Positions 41,580 to 50,070 of a stretch of DNA of 64,000 bases are shown piece after piece (the first letter of the stretch is position 1; the number at the start of each line of letters is the position of its first letter). Origin of the DNA: Paenibacillus mesophilus (GTDB lineage Bacteria; Bacillota; Bacilli; Paenibacillales; NBRC-103111). The stretch is from contig NZ_VCRA01000001.1 in assembly GCF_005938385.1 (NCBI RefSeq), positions 557,146 to 621,145 on the forward strand, given 5' to 3'. The notes below the pieces were generated by a model. That model worked only from the letters and a program-made list of their open reading frames with translations, did not search any database and was not told where the DNA came from. Both the position numbers and the translations under genes were made by a program.

Positions 41580-42941
41580 CTAAATATTATCGGCCTTGAT
41601 GACCGGCGGAGCGATGATCGGCAGACCGGCCGGGTAGGCGGCTGCTTCGTCTTCCGTCAAAGGCTGAACCGGATGCCGGTTCAAGTTCCATACTTCCGAC
41701 ACCCAAGCCGTGGCGATCCGGTGCAGCTTGCCGCGGCGGTGCTGGTGCAGCCTTCCGTCCGGAGTTTGCACGATCCTTCCCTCGGCAAGCTGCGCTCCCG
41801 GGCTCCCCCCCGCGGCCAGAACGGCTTGCTTGGCGTTCCATTCCGCGACGGACATCGGCTCGCCGACGTGCCAGTTTTTCAGATCGATCTGAGACAGCCT
41901 CGTAGCCGGAACCCCTTCGTAATGCTCCAAAGGACGCCGGACGCCGTGCTCCACCCAAAATACGGTCGGACCGGTTCCTTTCACGGTCACATGCGACGGA
42001 TAGAAATCGTTCATGGCGATCGGATTCCCGTTCCAATGGCCGGAAACTTCCTGCAGCAGCGAATGCGTTTCGCCCCACTTGTCGGAGTAGAAGGCGAGAT
42101 TGCGGGCGTACATTTCCTCGAATTGGGCCGGAGTCAGCGTCTTGATCGTCGTGCTGCCGACATGGTGAATGAACGTATCCTTGGCGATAACCAGGTCGAG
42201 CCCGAGCAGCCGGTTGCGGAACCCGAAATCGTCGTCCTCGCAGTTGCCGATTTCGAATCCTTCGTCCAAAAACCCGATCCGGCGGAACACATCTTTGCGC
42301 ATCAGCACGCAAAAACCGGTGAGCCGCCCGGTTACTTCCCATTTGCCCGAATCGGACCGGTTGAACGATTTCGCGAACCGGTGCATCTCTTCCGTCGAGC
42401 CATAAGACGTCTTGATCAGCTGGTCGCCGCTGATGTAATTCGTTACCGGACCGACGAGACCGAACCGGTCGCTGCCGTGCAAGCAAGCGAGCAAATTGGT
42501 CAGCCAGCCCTCGGTAACGACCGTATCGTTGTTCAGAAACAGGATTGTCTTGCCTCGCGCCATCATCAGCCCTTGATTGACGCCCCCGGCGAAGCCGAGA
42601 TTGCGCTCGCTGATTTTGTACCGGACCGTCTTGTTTTTCAACGACCGCAAATAGTCGGCGGTGCCGTCCGTCGAGCCGTTGTCGACCACGATGATTTCAT
42701 GCGGCTCGGGCGTATAGCGGCCTATACTCTCGATGCAATCGGCCAAATAGGCTTGCTGGTTTAAAGAAGGGATTACGATGCTCGTACCTTCGAAGCCCGC
42801 GGCGTACGAATCGCTTCCCTTCTGGAAACCAAGCGCATAACCGTGCGAATGCCCGGCATCGTATCCGGTGTTGTAGCCGTTGTTATAGGCGTTGTTCAAG
42901 GAAACCCGCGCCCGGGCTCCCCTGCGCTTCCTCGTTCCCAC
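41580..42941 (-). CDS. GT2 glycosyltransferase with N-terminal GX3 array and C-terminal repeats
   Basis: 453 residues from a GTG start behind AAGGGGGAG. Residues 1-12 are basic; residues 22-42 carry Gly every fourth position (NNGYNTGYDAGHSHGYALGF). Residues about 50-320 form a GT2 domain with VVDNGSTDGT, FLNNDTVVTEGW and CEDDDFGFRNRL. After it come two copies of a repeat of the KGTGPTVFWVEHGVRRPL type, the second ending in AYPAGLP. That repeat occurs at the C-terminus of many extracytoplasmic bacterial proteins. The order suggests a tethered or scaffolded enzyme. Confidence 0.85.
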   Translation of the reverse strand: MGTRKRRGARARVSLNNAYNNGYNTGYDAGHSHGYALGFQKGSDSYAAGFEGTSIVIPSLNQQAYLADCIESIGRYTPEPHEIIVVDNGSTDGTADYLRSLKNKTVRYKISERNLGFAGGVNQGLMMARGKTILFLNNDTVVTEGWLTNLLACLHGSDRFGLVGPVTNYISGDQLIKTSYGSTEEMHRFAKSFNRSDSGKWEVTGRLTGFCVLMRKDVFRRIGFLDEGFEIGNCEDDDFGFRNRLLGLDLVIAKDTFIHHVGSTTIKTLTPAQFEEMYARNLAFYSDKWGETHSLLQEVSGHWNGNPIAMNDFYPSHVTVKGTGPTVFWVEHGVRRPLEHYEGVPATRLSQIDLKNWHVGEPMSVAEWNAKQAVLAAGGSPGAQLAEGRIVQTPDGRLHQHRRGKLHRIATAWVSEVWNLNRHPVQPLTEDEAAAYPAGLPIIAPPVIKADNI

Positions 42942-42972
42942 TACTTCTCCCCCTTTCGCCTGTCGGTATGGA

Positions 42973-43980
42973 TTATCGGAAGGGCGCTTCGCCCTTGATC
43001 ATCGAATTGGCCAGATGGCCGAAGTCGATCGCGACCTTGCCTAGCTCGGAGGCGATCCGCGTCGAGATGAGGACGGCGGCCACTCCCGCCGCCACTAGGG
43101 CTAGATCGAAATCGTGGGAAGCGATCTCCGCCACGACCCGGGGTACGTCCTTCACGCCTTCGACCGGCGAGATCGCGGCCACGACGTTCACACCGTTCTG
43201 CCGCATATAGTCGGCGAGCGGCTCCGCCAGCTTCCCTGCAATCAGCACGCGTCTTCCGCGGACGATCCGGGATATATGGCCGGCATGGTACAAATAGTAG
43301 TTGATCAGCGAGTCGGTCAGCGTCAATGCGCCGAAATCGATGCCGTGGGCTTTGAATACCGCGAGCGCAAGCGGTTGGAAATTGCGCACCCGCAGCTTTG
43401 GAACGCCGACGACCGACGCCTGCATAATCGCCGCCCTCACCCGGTCCCTGGCGTCAAAGTCCGGCACGTCTACGCCGGCGTAGCCGAGGAACGGCCCTTG
43501 CTCCCTGACCTGCTCCACGCTCAGCACGCTCCCCTGAGCCAGCGTCAGCAGCTCTCCGTCGCCGATCCGTACGAGCGAGAACGGAGTGCGCGTATCGAGA
43601 GCATGGACGATGCGTCCCGCCATCTCATCCGGCGTGAGCATATGCCGGAAGTGGGGGCGCAAATGTTCGACCCCCGCCGCCACGATTTGCTCGGCCGAGA
43701 AGTCCGGCAATATTTCGTACTCCGGAATGAACGAATCAATCAGTCCTTCGACGCCGTCACGCCATTCGTTCCGCCCCTCTCCGTCGTATTTGCCTTGCCG
43801 GTAGCCTTCCTCATGGCCGCCATTGTAGCCTTTGTTATACCCAGTGTTATAGCCTTCGTTATACGAGTCAACGCTCCTTATGCCGCGCGCTTTGCCCCTG
43901 GGGTTCCGCAGCACCTTCCGTCGAAGCCGTCCTTTTCGTTTCAGCAGCGGCCTCTTCTTGCGCAAAACGAGACGAGACAA
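42973..43980 (-). CDS. GT-D-fold glycosyltransferase (DUF1792) with GX3-array leader
   Basis: 335 residues from a TTG start behind AAGGTGGTG. Residues 1-33 are basic; Gly recurs at 43, 47, 51, 55, 59, 63 and 67 (YNEGYNTGYNKGYNGG). The catalytic domain shows FSLVRIGDGELLTLAQG, the D-G-E core of the GT-D fold. The founding member, Streptococcus parasanguinis dGT1, glucosylates the Ser-rich adhesin Fap1, so a role in O-glycosylating a surface repeat protein fits. It is longer than dGT1's domain only by the leader. Confidence 0.82.
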   Translation of the reverse strand: MSRLVLRKKRPLLKRKGRLRRKVLRNPRGKARGIRSVDSYNEGYNTGYNKGYNGGHEEGYRQGKYDGEGRNEWRDGVEGLIDSFIPEYEILPDFSAEQIVAAGVEHLRPHFRHMLTPDEMAGRIVHALDTRTPFSLVRIGDGELLTLAQGSVLSVEQVREQGPFLGYAGVDVPDFDARDRVRAAIMQASVVGVPKLRVRNFQPLALAVFKAHGIDFGALTLTDSLINYYLYHAGHISRIVRGRRVLIAGKLAEPLADYMRQNGVNVVAAISPVEGVKDVPRVVAEIASHDFDLALVAAGVAAVLISTRIASELGKVAIDFGHLANSMIKGEAPFR

Positions 43981-44071
43981 TAGACGTCACCACCTTGAAT
44001 TGTGCTGGTTTTCCCTTATCGTATTCGTCCCTGGTCCATCCGTGCCGGGGACATTCGACCAATTGTCCGCT

Positions 44072-45163
44072 TCAGCCGAAGACGGAGTCCAGCAGCTGCC
44101 GGACGCGGCGCGGGTACGTATGCTCCCGCATCGTTCTGGCATAGCCCCGAAGGGCGACCGCTTGGCGTTCCTCTTCATGGTTCAAATAATATTCCGCTTT
44201 CTCGACCAGCTCCTCGGGTGACGCGTAAGTCGCGATCTCTTCCCCGGGCACGAAGGCCGCCCCTAGACTATGGCGGATGTCGGACAGCTGGAAAGCCGCG
44301 CAGGCGCCGATTTCAAAGCTTCTCGGATTGACCGATCGGGCGGGAACACCCCCGACGTTCTGGTTCGTTTCGTCATCGATGGCGCGGTGCAGGTTGATCA
44401 CGATTTTCGCCCGGTTGTAATGAGACGCCGTTTCTTCGGGGGAAATCCATAACCCGTTCCGGATTTGGTCGGCCAGCATCGGATAATGGGCCATCCGTTC
44501 CCACCAATATCCCGCGATAAACACTTTTTTGCCCTGCAAATAGGAAGCGATCCGATCGAAGAAGGCGGCCCTGTTGCCGAAGGCGCTCCCGATGAAGCAG
44601 ATGTCCGCCTCGTAACGGGCGTCGGTTCGCTTGGGCGAATAATAAGCCGTATTCGCCCCGAACGGCAAATGCGTCACGTTCGGACAGCCGAGCTCCCGGT
44701 AAACCGGCACGCAAGCTTCTTCCAAAGTGAACACGTAGTCGTAGTGAGGGGCGATATGCTTCGTGACGTCGATAAAGTAAGGGTCGTCGGTGAACCAGGC
44801 GGCGGTGCGGATCCCCATGCCGCGAATCGCGTCCACCTGCGAGACGCCGAGACATTCGACCGAGTTGAGCGACAGCACGAGATCCGGACGGATGGACGCC
44901 GCCAGAGCGGCCGCATCGTCGGTCGGGACCGCTACGTGAACGTCGCGGACCAATTGACGCAAAGCGTCGATAATGCCCTGATCGAGCGGATCGTAGGACC
45001 ACAGCCCGGTCCGGACATAGAGCACCCGGAGCTCCGAGACATGCGCTTCGAAGCGCGTTTGCCGCGAGATGACCTCGCATTTGCCGAGCCGCCTCCCTTC
45101 CAGCCAGCCCGCCCTGTAGCCGTCGTTCCAGCCCGGCGGTTTTGCGGTCTTCCTTGCCGGCAT
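44072..45163 (-). CDS. CgeB-like glycosyltransferase with GX3-array leader (1)
   Basis: 363 residues. A short leader has Gly at 11, 15, 19, 23 and 27 (GWNDGYRAGWLEGRRLG). The rest matches the CgeB/DUF3880 type: RTAAWFTDDPYF, YDYVFTLEEACVPVYRELG, THLPFGAN, ICFIGSAFGNR, IVINLHRA and the C-terminal NPRSFEIGACAAFQL. CgeB in Bacillus subtilis is a sigma-K-dependent crust glycosylation protein, which supports a spore role here. ATG start behind AAAGGAGGG. Paralogue of the upstream gene. Confidence 0.84.
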   Translation of the reverse strand: MPARKTAKPPGWNDGYRAGWLEGRRLGKCEVISRQTRFEAHVSELRVLYVRTGLWSYDPLDQGIIDALRQLVRDVHVAVPTDDAAALAASIRPDLVLSLNSVECLGVSQVDAIRGMGIRTAAWFTDDPYFIDVTKHIAPHYDYVFTLEEACVPVYRELGCPNVTHLPFGANTAYYSPKRTDARYEADICFIGSAFGNRAAFFDRIASYLQGKKVFIAGYWWERMAHYPMLADQIRNGLWISPEETASHYNRAKIVINLHRAIDDETNQNVGGVPARSVNPRSFEIGACAAFQLSDIRHSLGAAFVPGEEIATYASPEELVEKAEYYLNHEEERQAVALRGYARTMREHTYPRRVRQLLDSVFG

Positions 45164-45200
45164 TGGCTTCCCTCCTTTCTTGGGGGCATTTTCCGGGGGC

Positions 45201-46343
45201 TCACCCGAACACGATTCCGAGCAGCCGATCCAGCCGCTTCCGGTACGTATGCTCGCTTACGGTCCGGTGCAGTCCTCTTCTCGCCATTTCCCGCCTTTCG
45301 TCCTCATGGGTCAAATAATATTCGATTTTGTCCACCAGCTCGCCCGGCGTGGAAAAGGTCGCGATGTCGTACCCCGGCGTGTACAAGCCCGGCAGCTCCT
45401 CCCGGTTATCCACGAGCTGGAGCGTGGCGCACGAGGAAATTTCGAACAGCCGCGGATTGACCGAAGTCGCCGGGATGTTCCGGCTGTTGCTGTTGTGGGA
45501 AGCGTCCTCCGTCGACCGGTGCAGGTTGATGACGATTTTCGCGCCGCTGTAATGTTTGGCCGTTTCTTCAGGCGTCAGCCATACGCCGTGTATTTTGTCG
45601 GCCAGCAGCTCGTAATTGCGCATCCGGTCCCACCACCAGCCGATGATTTTGAACCGCTGACGGGCCAAATACCCGGCGATTTCGTCGAAGCATTCTACCC
45701 GGTTCCAGAAGGCGCTGCCCACGAAACAAATATCGTTCCGGTACGATTCGTCCACCCGGGAATGCCGGATGTAGTCCGGATTGACGGCGAACGGCAGATG
45801 GTGAACCCGCTCGCAGCCCAGCTCGCGGTAGAGCGGTACGCAGCTCGATTCGAGCGTAAATACGTAATCGTAGTGCGGAGCGATATGAACGGTCTTGTCG
45901 GAATGGTAAGGATCGTCGGGCAGCCATACGGCCGTCCGCAATCCTTTGGCCCGCATCCGGTCGATCTGCTCCACAGGAAAAGACCGTCCGATCGCATCGA
46001 GGACGAGCACCAAATCGGGCTTCGCCGCTTCGGCCAGCGTCACGACGTCCTGCTCCGGCGCGACGACGACGGCTTCCCGGACGGAAGCCCGCAGCGCGTC
46101 CTCGATTCCTTGATCGAGAGCGGCGTAAGGAGCGCCGTCCGCTTTGACGTACAACACCTTCACATCCCGCAGTCGGGCCGGCTCGGTGGCGGCACGCGAA
46201 TAGATCGATTCGCACAAGCCGTAATGGTACCCTGCGCTTCGGCCTTCCCGGAATCCGTCCTCCCAGCCTATAATCCCTTCTTCGCGGGGCGCGGGCGGGG
46301 ACGGAGCCGCCCCGGCCTTGGCGCGTCCTTTCAACCTGCGCAT
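45201..46343 (-). CDS. CgeB-like glycosyltransferase with GX3-array leader (2)
   Basis: 380 residues. A short basic start is followed by Gly at 26, 30, 34, 38 and 42 (GWEDGFREGRSAGYHYG). The body repeats the CgeB pattern: TAVWLPDDPYHSD, YDYVFTLESSCVPLYRELG, HHLPFAVNPDY, ICFVGSAFWNR, KIVINLHRS and NPRLFEISSCATLQL. About half the residues match its downstream paralogue by eye. ATG start behind GGAGGGGGTGA. The pair probably adds successive sugars. Confidence 0.84.
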   Translation of the reverse strand: MRRLKGRAKAGAAPSPPAPREEGIIGWEDGFREGRSAGYHYGLCESIYSRAATEPARLRDVKVLYVKADGAPYAALDQGIEDALRASVREAVVVAPEQDVVTLAEAAKPDLVLVLDAIGRSFPVEQIDRMRAKGLRTAVWLPDDPYHSDKTVHIAPHYDYVFTLESSCVPLYRELGCERVHHLPFAVNPDYIRHSRVDESYRNDICFVGSAFWNRVECFDEIAGYLARQRFKIIGWWWDRMRNYELLADKIHGVWLTPEETAKHYSGAKIVINLHRSTEDASHNSNSRNIPATSVNPRLFEISSCATLQLVDNREELPGLYTPGYDIATFSTPGELVDKIEYYLTHEDERREMARRGLHRTVSEHTYRKRLDRLLGIVFG

Positions 46344-46347
46344 ACGT

Positions 46348-47232
46348 TCACCCCCTCCGTTGTCCGCCGCCGTCTCCCAGCCGGAAATAGTCGCCGAGCG
46401 ATTCGCTCCAATGCGGCATCGGGCGAATGTGATTCAGCTTCCCGTTATCCAATACGCTGTATGCCGGTCTTCTTGCCTTCGTCGGGAATTCGGCGCTCGT
46501 CACCGGACGCAAGTCGGCCTCGATCCCGCGCTGGCGGAATATTTCAGCGGCGAAGTCGTGCCAGCTGCACTCCCCTTCCCCGGAGCAGTGATAAATCCCG
46601 TACTCGTCCACGCCTTCCAGGATGAAGGCTTTGATCGTCTTGGCGATTTCGAGCGTATGCGTAGGCGACATGATCTGGTCGCCGACGACGCGAAGCGGGG
46701 CGCCGCCGGCCGCCAGGCGGAGCATCGTTTCCACGAAATTGCCGCCTTTACCGCTTGCCCCCGCCGTCCCGAACAGCGAAGATACGCGAAAGATGAAATG
46801 CTTGTCGTGATGCGCCGCGACGAAATGCTCCCCCGCCGCCTTCGATACGCCATACGCGTTCAACGGGGACGTCGCGTCCTCCTCCTTATACGGGGTCCGT
46901 TTCCGTCCGTCGAACACGTAATCGGTCGTAATATGGATCAGGAGAGCCCCGTTACCGGCGCATGCTTTGGCCATTTCTCTCGGCGCCAGAGCGTTGACCG
47001 CGAACGCCTTGCCCGCATAATCCTCGCATTCGTCCGTTTTATGATAAGAGGTGCAGTTGATCAGCACGTCGAAATGTCCCGCTTCCCGCAGCACGCCGCT
47101 TATTTCCTCCGTCCGCTCCACGTCCATGTCTTTGCGGTACAGCGGAACAAGGTGTGCCGGCGCGTCATCGAATACGCGCCGGATATCCGTGCCGAGCTGT
47201 CCGTTCGCACCAAGCAGAACGACCCGTTTCAT
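46348..47232 (-). CDS. rfbD: dTDP-4-dehydrorhamnose reductase
   Basis: A 294-residue SDR of the RmlD type: LLGANGQLGTDI at the N-terminus, NCTSYHKTDECED, HITTDYVFDG, LNAYGVSKAAGE with the Tyr-Lys pair and FRVSSLFG. It reduces dTDP-4-keto-rhamnose to dTDP-L-rhamnose. The open frame extends far upstream but the true ATG follows GGGGAG and overlaps the stop of the preceding SDR gene. rfbA and rfbC are in the same operon; rfbB is not in this window. Confidence 0.88.
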   Translation of the reverse strand: MKRVVLLGANGQLGTDIRRVFDDAPAHLVPLYRKDMDVERTEEISGVLREAGHFDVLINCTSYHKTDECEDYAGKAFAVNALAPREMAKACAGNGALLIHITTDYVFDGRKRTPYKEEDATSPLNAYGVSKAAGEHFVAAHHDKHFIFRVSSLFGTAGASGKGGNFVETMLRLAAGGAPLRVVGDQIMSPTHTLEIAKTIKAFILEGVDEYGIYHCSGEGECSWHDFAAEIFRQRGIEADLRPVTSAEFPTKARRPAYSVLDNGKLNHIRPMPHWSESLGDYFRLGDGGGQRRG

Positions 47233-48272
47233 CGGCCGTCGTCTCCCCGGATGTCTAACATGCCTCCGTACATTTCCGTCTGCCGGATGATCCGGTGCCA
47301 CTTCGCCAGCTCCTTGTACCAGCCGAGCGTGACGGTTTGCTCGAATTCCGGCACGCGCCCCGCCTCCAGCGCGTGGTAGATTTCCATCGCGCCTTCCGCC
47401 GCGGTCCAGCTCGCCTTCCAATTCAGCGCCCGCTCGATTTTGTCGAAGCTGACCCGGTACGAGCGGTGATCCGGCTCGCCGTACCATTCGATGTCCACCG
47501 GCTTCGGCAGCACGCCCGCGATCGTTTCGCCGAGAGGACCGAGCTGATAATTGTTGGCGTTCGAGCCGATATTGAAGATGTGCCCGTTCACGCTCATCGG
47601 ATCCGCATCCAGCAGCAGGCACATGACGTCGGTCGTATCCTGCACGTGGACGAAAGGCCGCCATTGCGTGCCGTCCTTCATGAGCGGGATTACCCCGTTC
47701 TTCCACCCTCCCAGCGTCATGCCGTTGATCGCCAGGTCAAAGCGCATCCGCGGCGAGAAGCCGTACACGGTCGCCTGCCTCATGACCACGACCGTAAACC
47801 GGTAGTCCGCCAAGGGAAGGACGCTCTCCTCGGCTTTCTCGTTCGCCTTGGCGTAGGACGACAGCGGATTGGTCGGCGACTGCTCGTCGACGATGACGCC
47901 CTCCTCCTGAAACCCGTAAATGCTGCACGAGGACGGCAAAATATACGTTTTCACGCCGAGCCTCTTGGCCATGTGCGCCGTTCTCGCCCTCGAGATATGA
48001 TTGATCTGGTACGTCGCCTCGCGGAACAGCTCGCCGCTCGGATCGTTCGATATCGCCACAAGGTCGATAACGGCCTCCACCTCGGCGAAATGCTCCTCGC
48101 GGATACGCCGGCTGTCTTCGCGTATCGTAACGAGGTTCGGGTGCGGCTCCAGCTTGTCGGTCCCGAAAAAATACCGGTCGAGCGCCTTCACCCGGTACCC
48201 TTTGGCCAGCAGCTTCGGAACGAGCACCGATCCGATATAGCCTCCGGCCCCTGTAACAAGTACGGTGCGCAT
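47229..48272 (-). CDS. NAD-dependent epimerase/dehydratase (extended SDR)
   Basis: A 347-residue sugar-nucleotide SDR with GAGGYIGSVLV, FFGTDKLEPH, DLVAISNDPSGELF, PSSCSIYG, SSYAKANEKAEE, VVMRQATVYG and WRPFVHVQDTTDV. The expected catalytic Tyr-Lys pair is Y-AKAN-E-K-like rather than the usual YxxxK, so detail is uncertain. It is not a typical RmlB (no SDEVYG). It overlaps rfbC upstream and rfbD downstream, so it probably acts on a dTDP-sugar, perhaps at C-4. Start ATG behind GGGGAGGG. Confidence 0.8.
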   Translation of the reverse strand: MRTVLVTGAGGYIGSVLVPKLLAKGYRVKALDRYFFGTDKLEPHPNLVTIREDSRRIREEHFAEVEAVIDLVAISNDPSGELFREATYQINHISRARTAHMAKRLGVKTYILPSSCSIYGFQEEGVIVDEQSPTNPLSSYAKANEKAEESVLPLADYRFTVVVMRQATVYGFSPRMRFDLAINGMTLGGWKNGVIPLMKDGTQWRPFVHVQDTTDVMCLLLDADPMSVNGHIFNIGSNANNYQLGPLGETIAGVLPKPVDIEWYGEPDHRSYRVSFDKIERALNWKASWTAAEGAMEIYHALEAGRVPEFEQTVTLGWYKELAKWHRIIRQTEMYGGMLDIRGDDGR

Positions 48273-48835
48273 CAGAGTCCCTCCCCGTATACAAAATCGA
48301 TTTCCGCTTCCGCGAGCGTCGGCTGGCTTCCGTCCTTGGCCGATAAGATCGGAGCCGAGACCGGCCAGTCGATGCCGAGCCCGGGATCGTTCCATACGAT
48401 GCCCCGGTCGTGCTCGGGGGAATAATATTCGTCCACTTTATACAAAAGCTGGGTGTTCGGCACGAGCGTGCAAATGCCGTGGGCGAACCCTTTCGGCACG
48501 ACGATTTGCCGCTTGTTGTCCTCGCTCAGCAGAACGCCGATCCATTGACCGAACGTCGGCGAGCCTTTGCGGATATCGACGACGACATCGTAGACGGCTC
48601 CCGCCAAGACGCGGACGAGCTTCGTTTGCGCTTTCGCGGACAACTGGTAATGCAGCCCGCGGATGACGCCGGCCTGCGCGGATAACGACTGATTGTCTTG
48701 GACGAAATCATAAGTCAGGCCGATCTGCTCGAGCTTGCTGCGGGTATAGCTTTCCATAAAAAAACCGCGGTGGTCGCCATGGACGACCGGCTCCAGGAGG
48801 AACACCCCGGGCAGTTTCGTTTCGATTCGTTTCAT
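48272..48835 (-). CDS. rfbC: dTDP-4-dehydrorhamnose 3,5-epimerase
   Basis: A 187-residue cupin of the RmlC type. The catalytic His-Arg is in HGDHRGFFMESY and IRGLHYQ, and GFAHG holds the second conserved residue group; DNQSLS and VDIRKGSPTFG are also typical. It epimerises C3 and C5 of dTDP-4-keto-6-deoxyglucose. Its stop overlaps the start of the SDR gene by one base. Complete by length. Confidence 0.93.
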   Translation of the reverse strand: MKRIETKLPGVFLLEPVVHGDHRGFFMESYTRSKLEQIGLTYDFVQDNQSLSAQAGVIRGLHYQLSAKAQTKLVRVLAGAVYDVVVDIRKGSPTFGQWIGVLLSEDNKRQIVVPKGFAHGICTLVPNTQLLYKVDEYYSPEHDRGIVWNDPGLGIDWPVSAPILSAKDGSQPTLAEAEIDFVYGEGL

Positions 48836-48852
48836 GATCGGTCAAAACTCCT

Positions 48853-50070
48853 TTACGGTTTACGAGCTGGCGCCGCTCTTCGGGCGGCGATCGTGTCGAC
48901 GACGTGCCGCGCGAACGGAATGGAGCACGTAAATGCGGGAGATACCGCATTCAGCACATGCATCGAACGATCGTCCCCCTCCACGACGAAATCTTGCACG
49001 AGCGCAAGCGTCTTCGTATCCAGCAGCTGGGCGCGGATGCCCGGCCGCATGAACGATCCGAAGCCGTTCGGATCCACGTTGTCCGCAAGTTTCATCGACA
49101 GCCGGACGAAATGCGGCTTGACATATTTCCTCAGCTCCTGCAGCGCGAGACGGCGAAAATGGAACGAATCGGTGACGAACAGCTTCGCCTCGTAATACAA
49201 AATTTGCAAAAATTCGCCGAGCTTGAAACGGGAGAAGCCGCGGTACTGCTCCCGCCAGAAAGCGGGTATCGCCGTCGGTCCGATCTTGATGCCGCCGTCC
49301 ACCGTCTTCGTGTAATGAACGCCGAGAAACGGATTGGCGAGATTCGGTACGGGATAAATGTTCGTGCGGATATCGGTTTTGTTTTTCGCATATTTCACGT
49401 ACATGCCCTTGAACGGAATAATGGTGTACCGTTTCCCGAATCCGTAATCTCGGGCGATCCGGTCTGCGTACAATCCGGCTGCGTTCACCACGTAACCGGC
49501 TTCGATCGGTCCCCCACCGGTATGAATGCCTTCCTCCCACCGGCCTTCGTATTTCGAGTCGAAGCGGAAGTCGATGCCCTGCTCCACCGCTTCCCGCTTC
49601 ATCGACATGCATACTTGGACCGGATCGACGGTAACGGTCGAGGGAGAGAACAGCGCTTTGCGGAACGTGCGCGCATTCGGGTCGATCGTCCGGATCTCCT
49701 CTTCGCTCATCCATTGCAGCTCGACCCCGTTCGCGTCGCCGCGGCGCTTCAACTCCTCCAGCCCTTTCAGCTCCTCCTCGTCGCTCGCCACGACCAGCTT
49801 GCCGCACCGGTTGACCGCGAGACCCCGGCTTGCACAATAGTCCTGCATCGCCCGGTTGCCGTCCCGGCAAAATCTGGCCTTCAGGCTGTCCGCCGTATAA
49901 TAGAAGCCGGCATGGAGGACGCCGCTGTTCCGGCCGCTCGCGTGATAGCCGACGTCCGATTCCTTCTCCGTGACGGCGACCGCGGCGTCCGGAAACCGGC
50001 GCTTCAGCTCGAGCGCTATAGTCAGTCCGATAATGCCCGCGCCGATGACGACATAATCGTACCGTTTCAT
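48853..50070 (-). CDS. FAD-dependent oxidoreductase (L-2-hydroxyglutarate oxidase-like)
   Basis: A 405-residue DAO-superfamily flavoprotein close to LhgO/YgaF: FAD site YVVIGAGIIGLTIALEL, HASGRNSGVLHAGFYY, VVNAAGLYADRIA, FKGMYVKY, NPFLGVHYTKT and GIKIGPTA. LhgO oxidises L-2-hydroxyglutarate. Here the gene is translationally coupled to rfbA (4-nt overlap) and 17 nt from rfbC, so a role on a sugar or acyl substituent is possible (inference). ATG start behind GGAGG; the longer frame overlaps rfbA. Confidence 0.83.
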   Translation of the reverse strand: MKRYDYVVIGAGIIGLTIALELKRRFPDAAVAVTEKESDVGYHASGRNSGVLHAGFYYTADSLKARFCRDGNRAMQDYCASRGLAVNRCGKLVVASDEEELKGLEELKRRGDANGVELQWMSEEEIRTIDPNARTFRKALFSPSTVTVDPVQVCMSMKREAVEQGIDFRFDSKYEGRWEEGIHTGGGPIEAGYVVNAAGLYADRIARDYGFGKRYTIIPFKGMYVKYAKNKTDIRTNIYPVPNLANPFLGVHYTKTVDGGIKIGPTAIPAFWREQYRGFSRFKLGEFLQILYYEAKLFVTDSFHFRRLALQELRKYVKPHFVRLSMKLADNVDPNGFGSFMRPGIRAQLLDTKTLALVQDFVVEGDDRSMHVLNAVSPAFTCSIPFARHVVDTIAARRAAPARKP

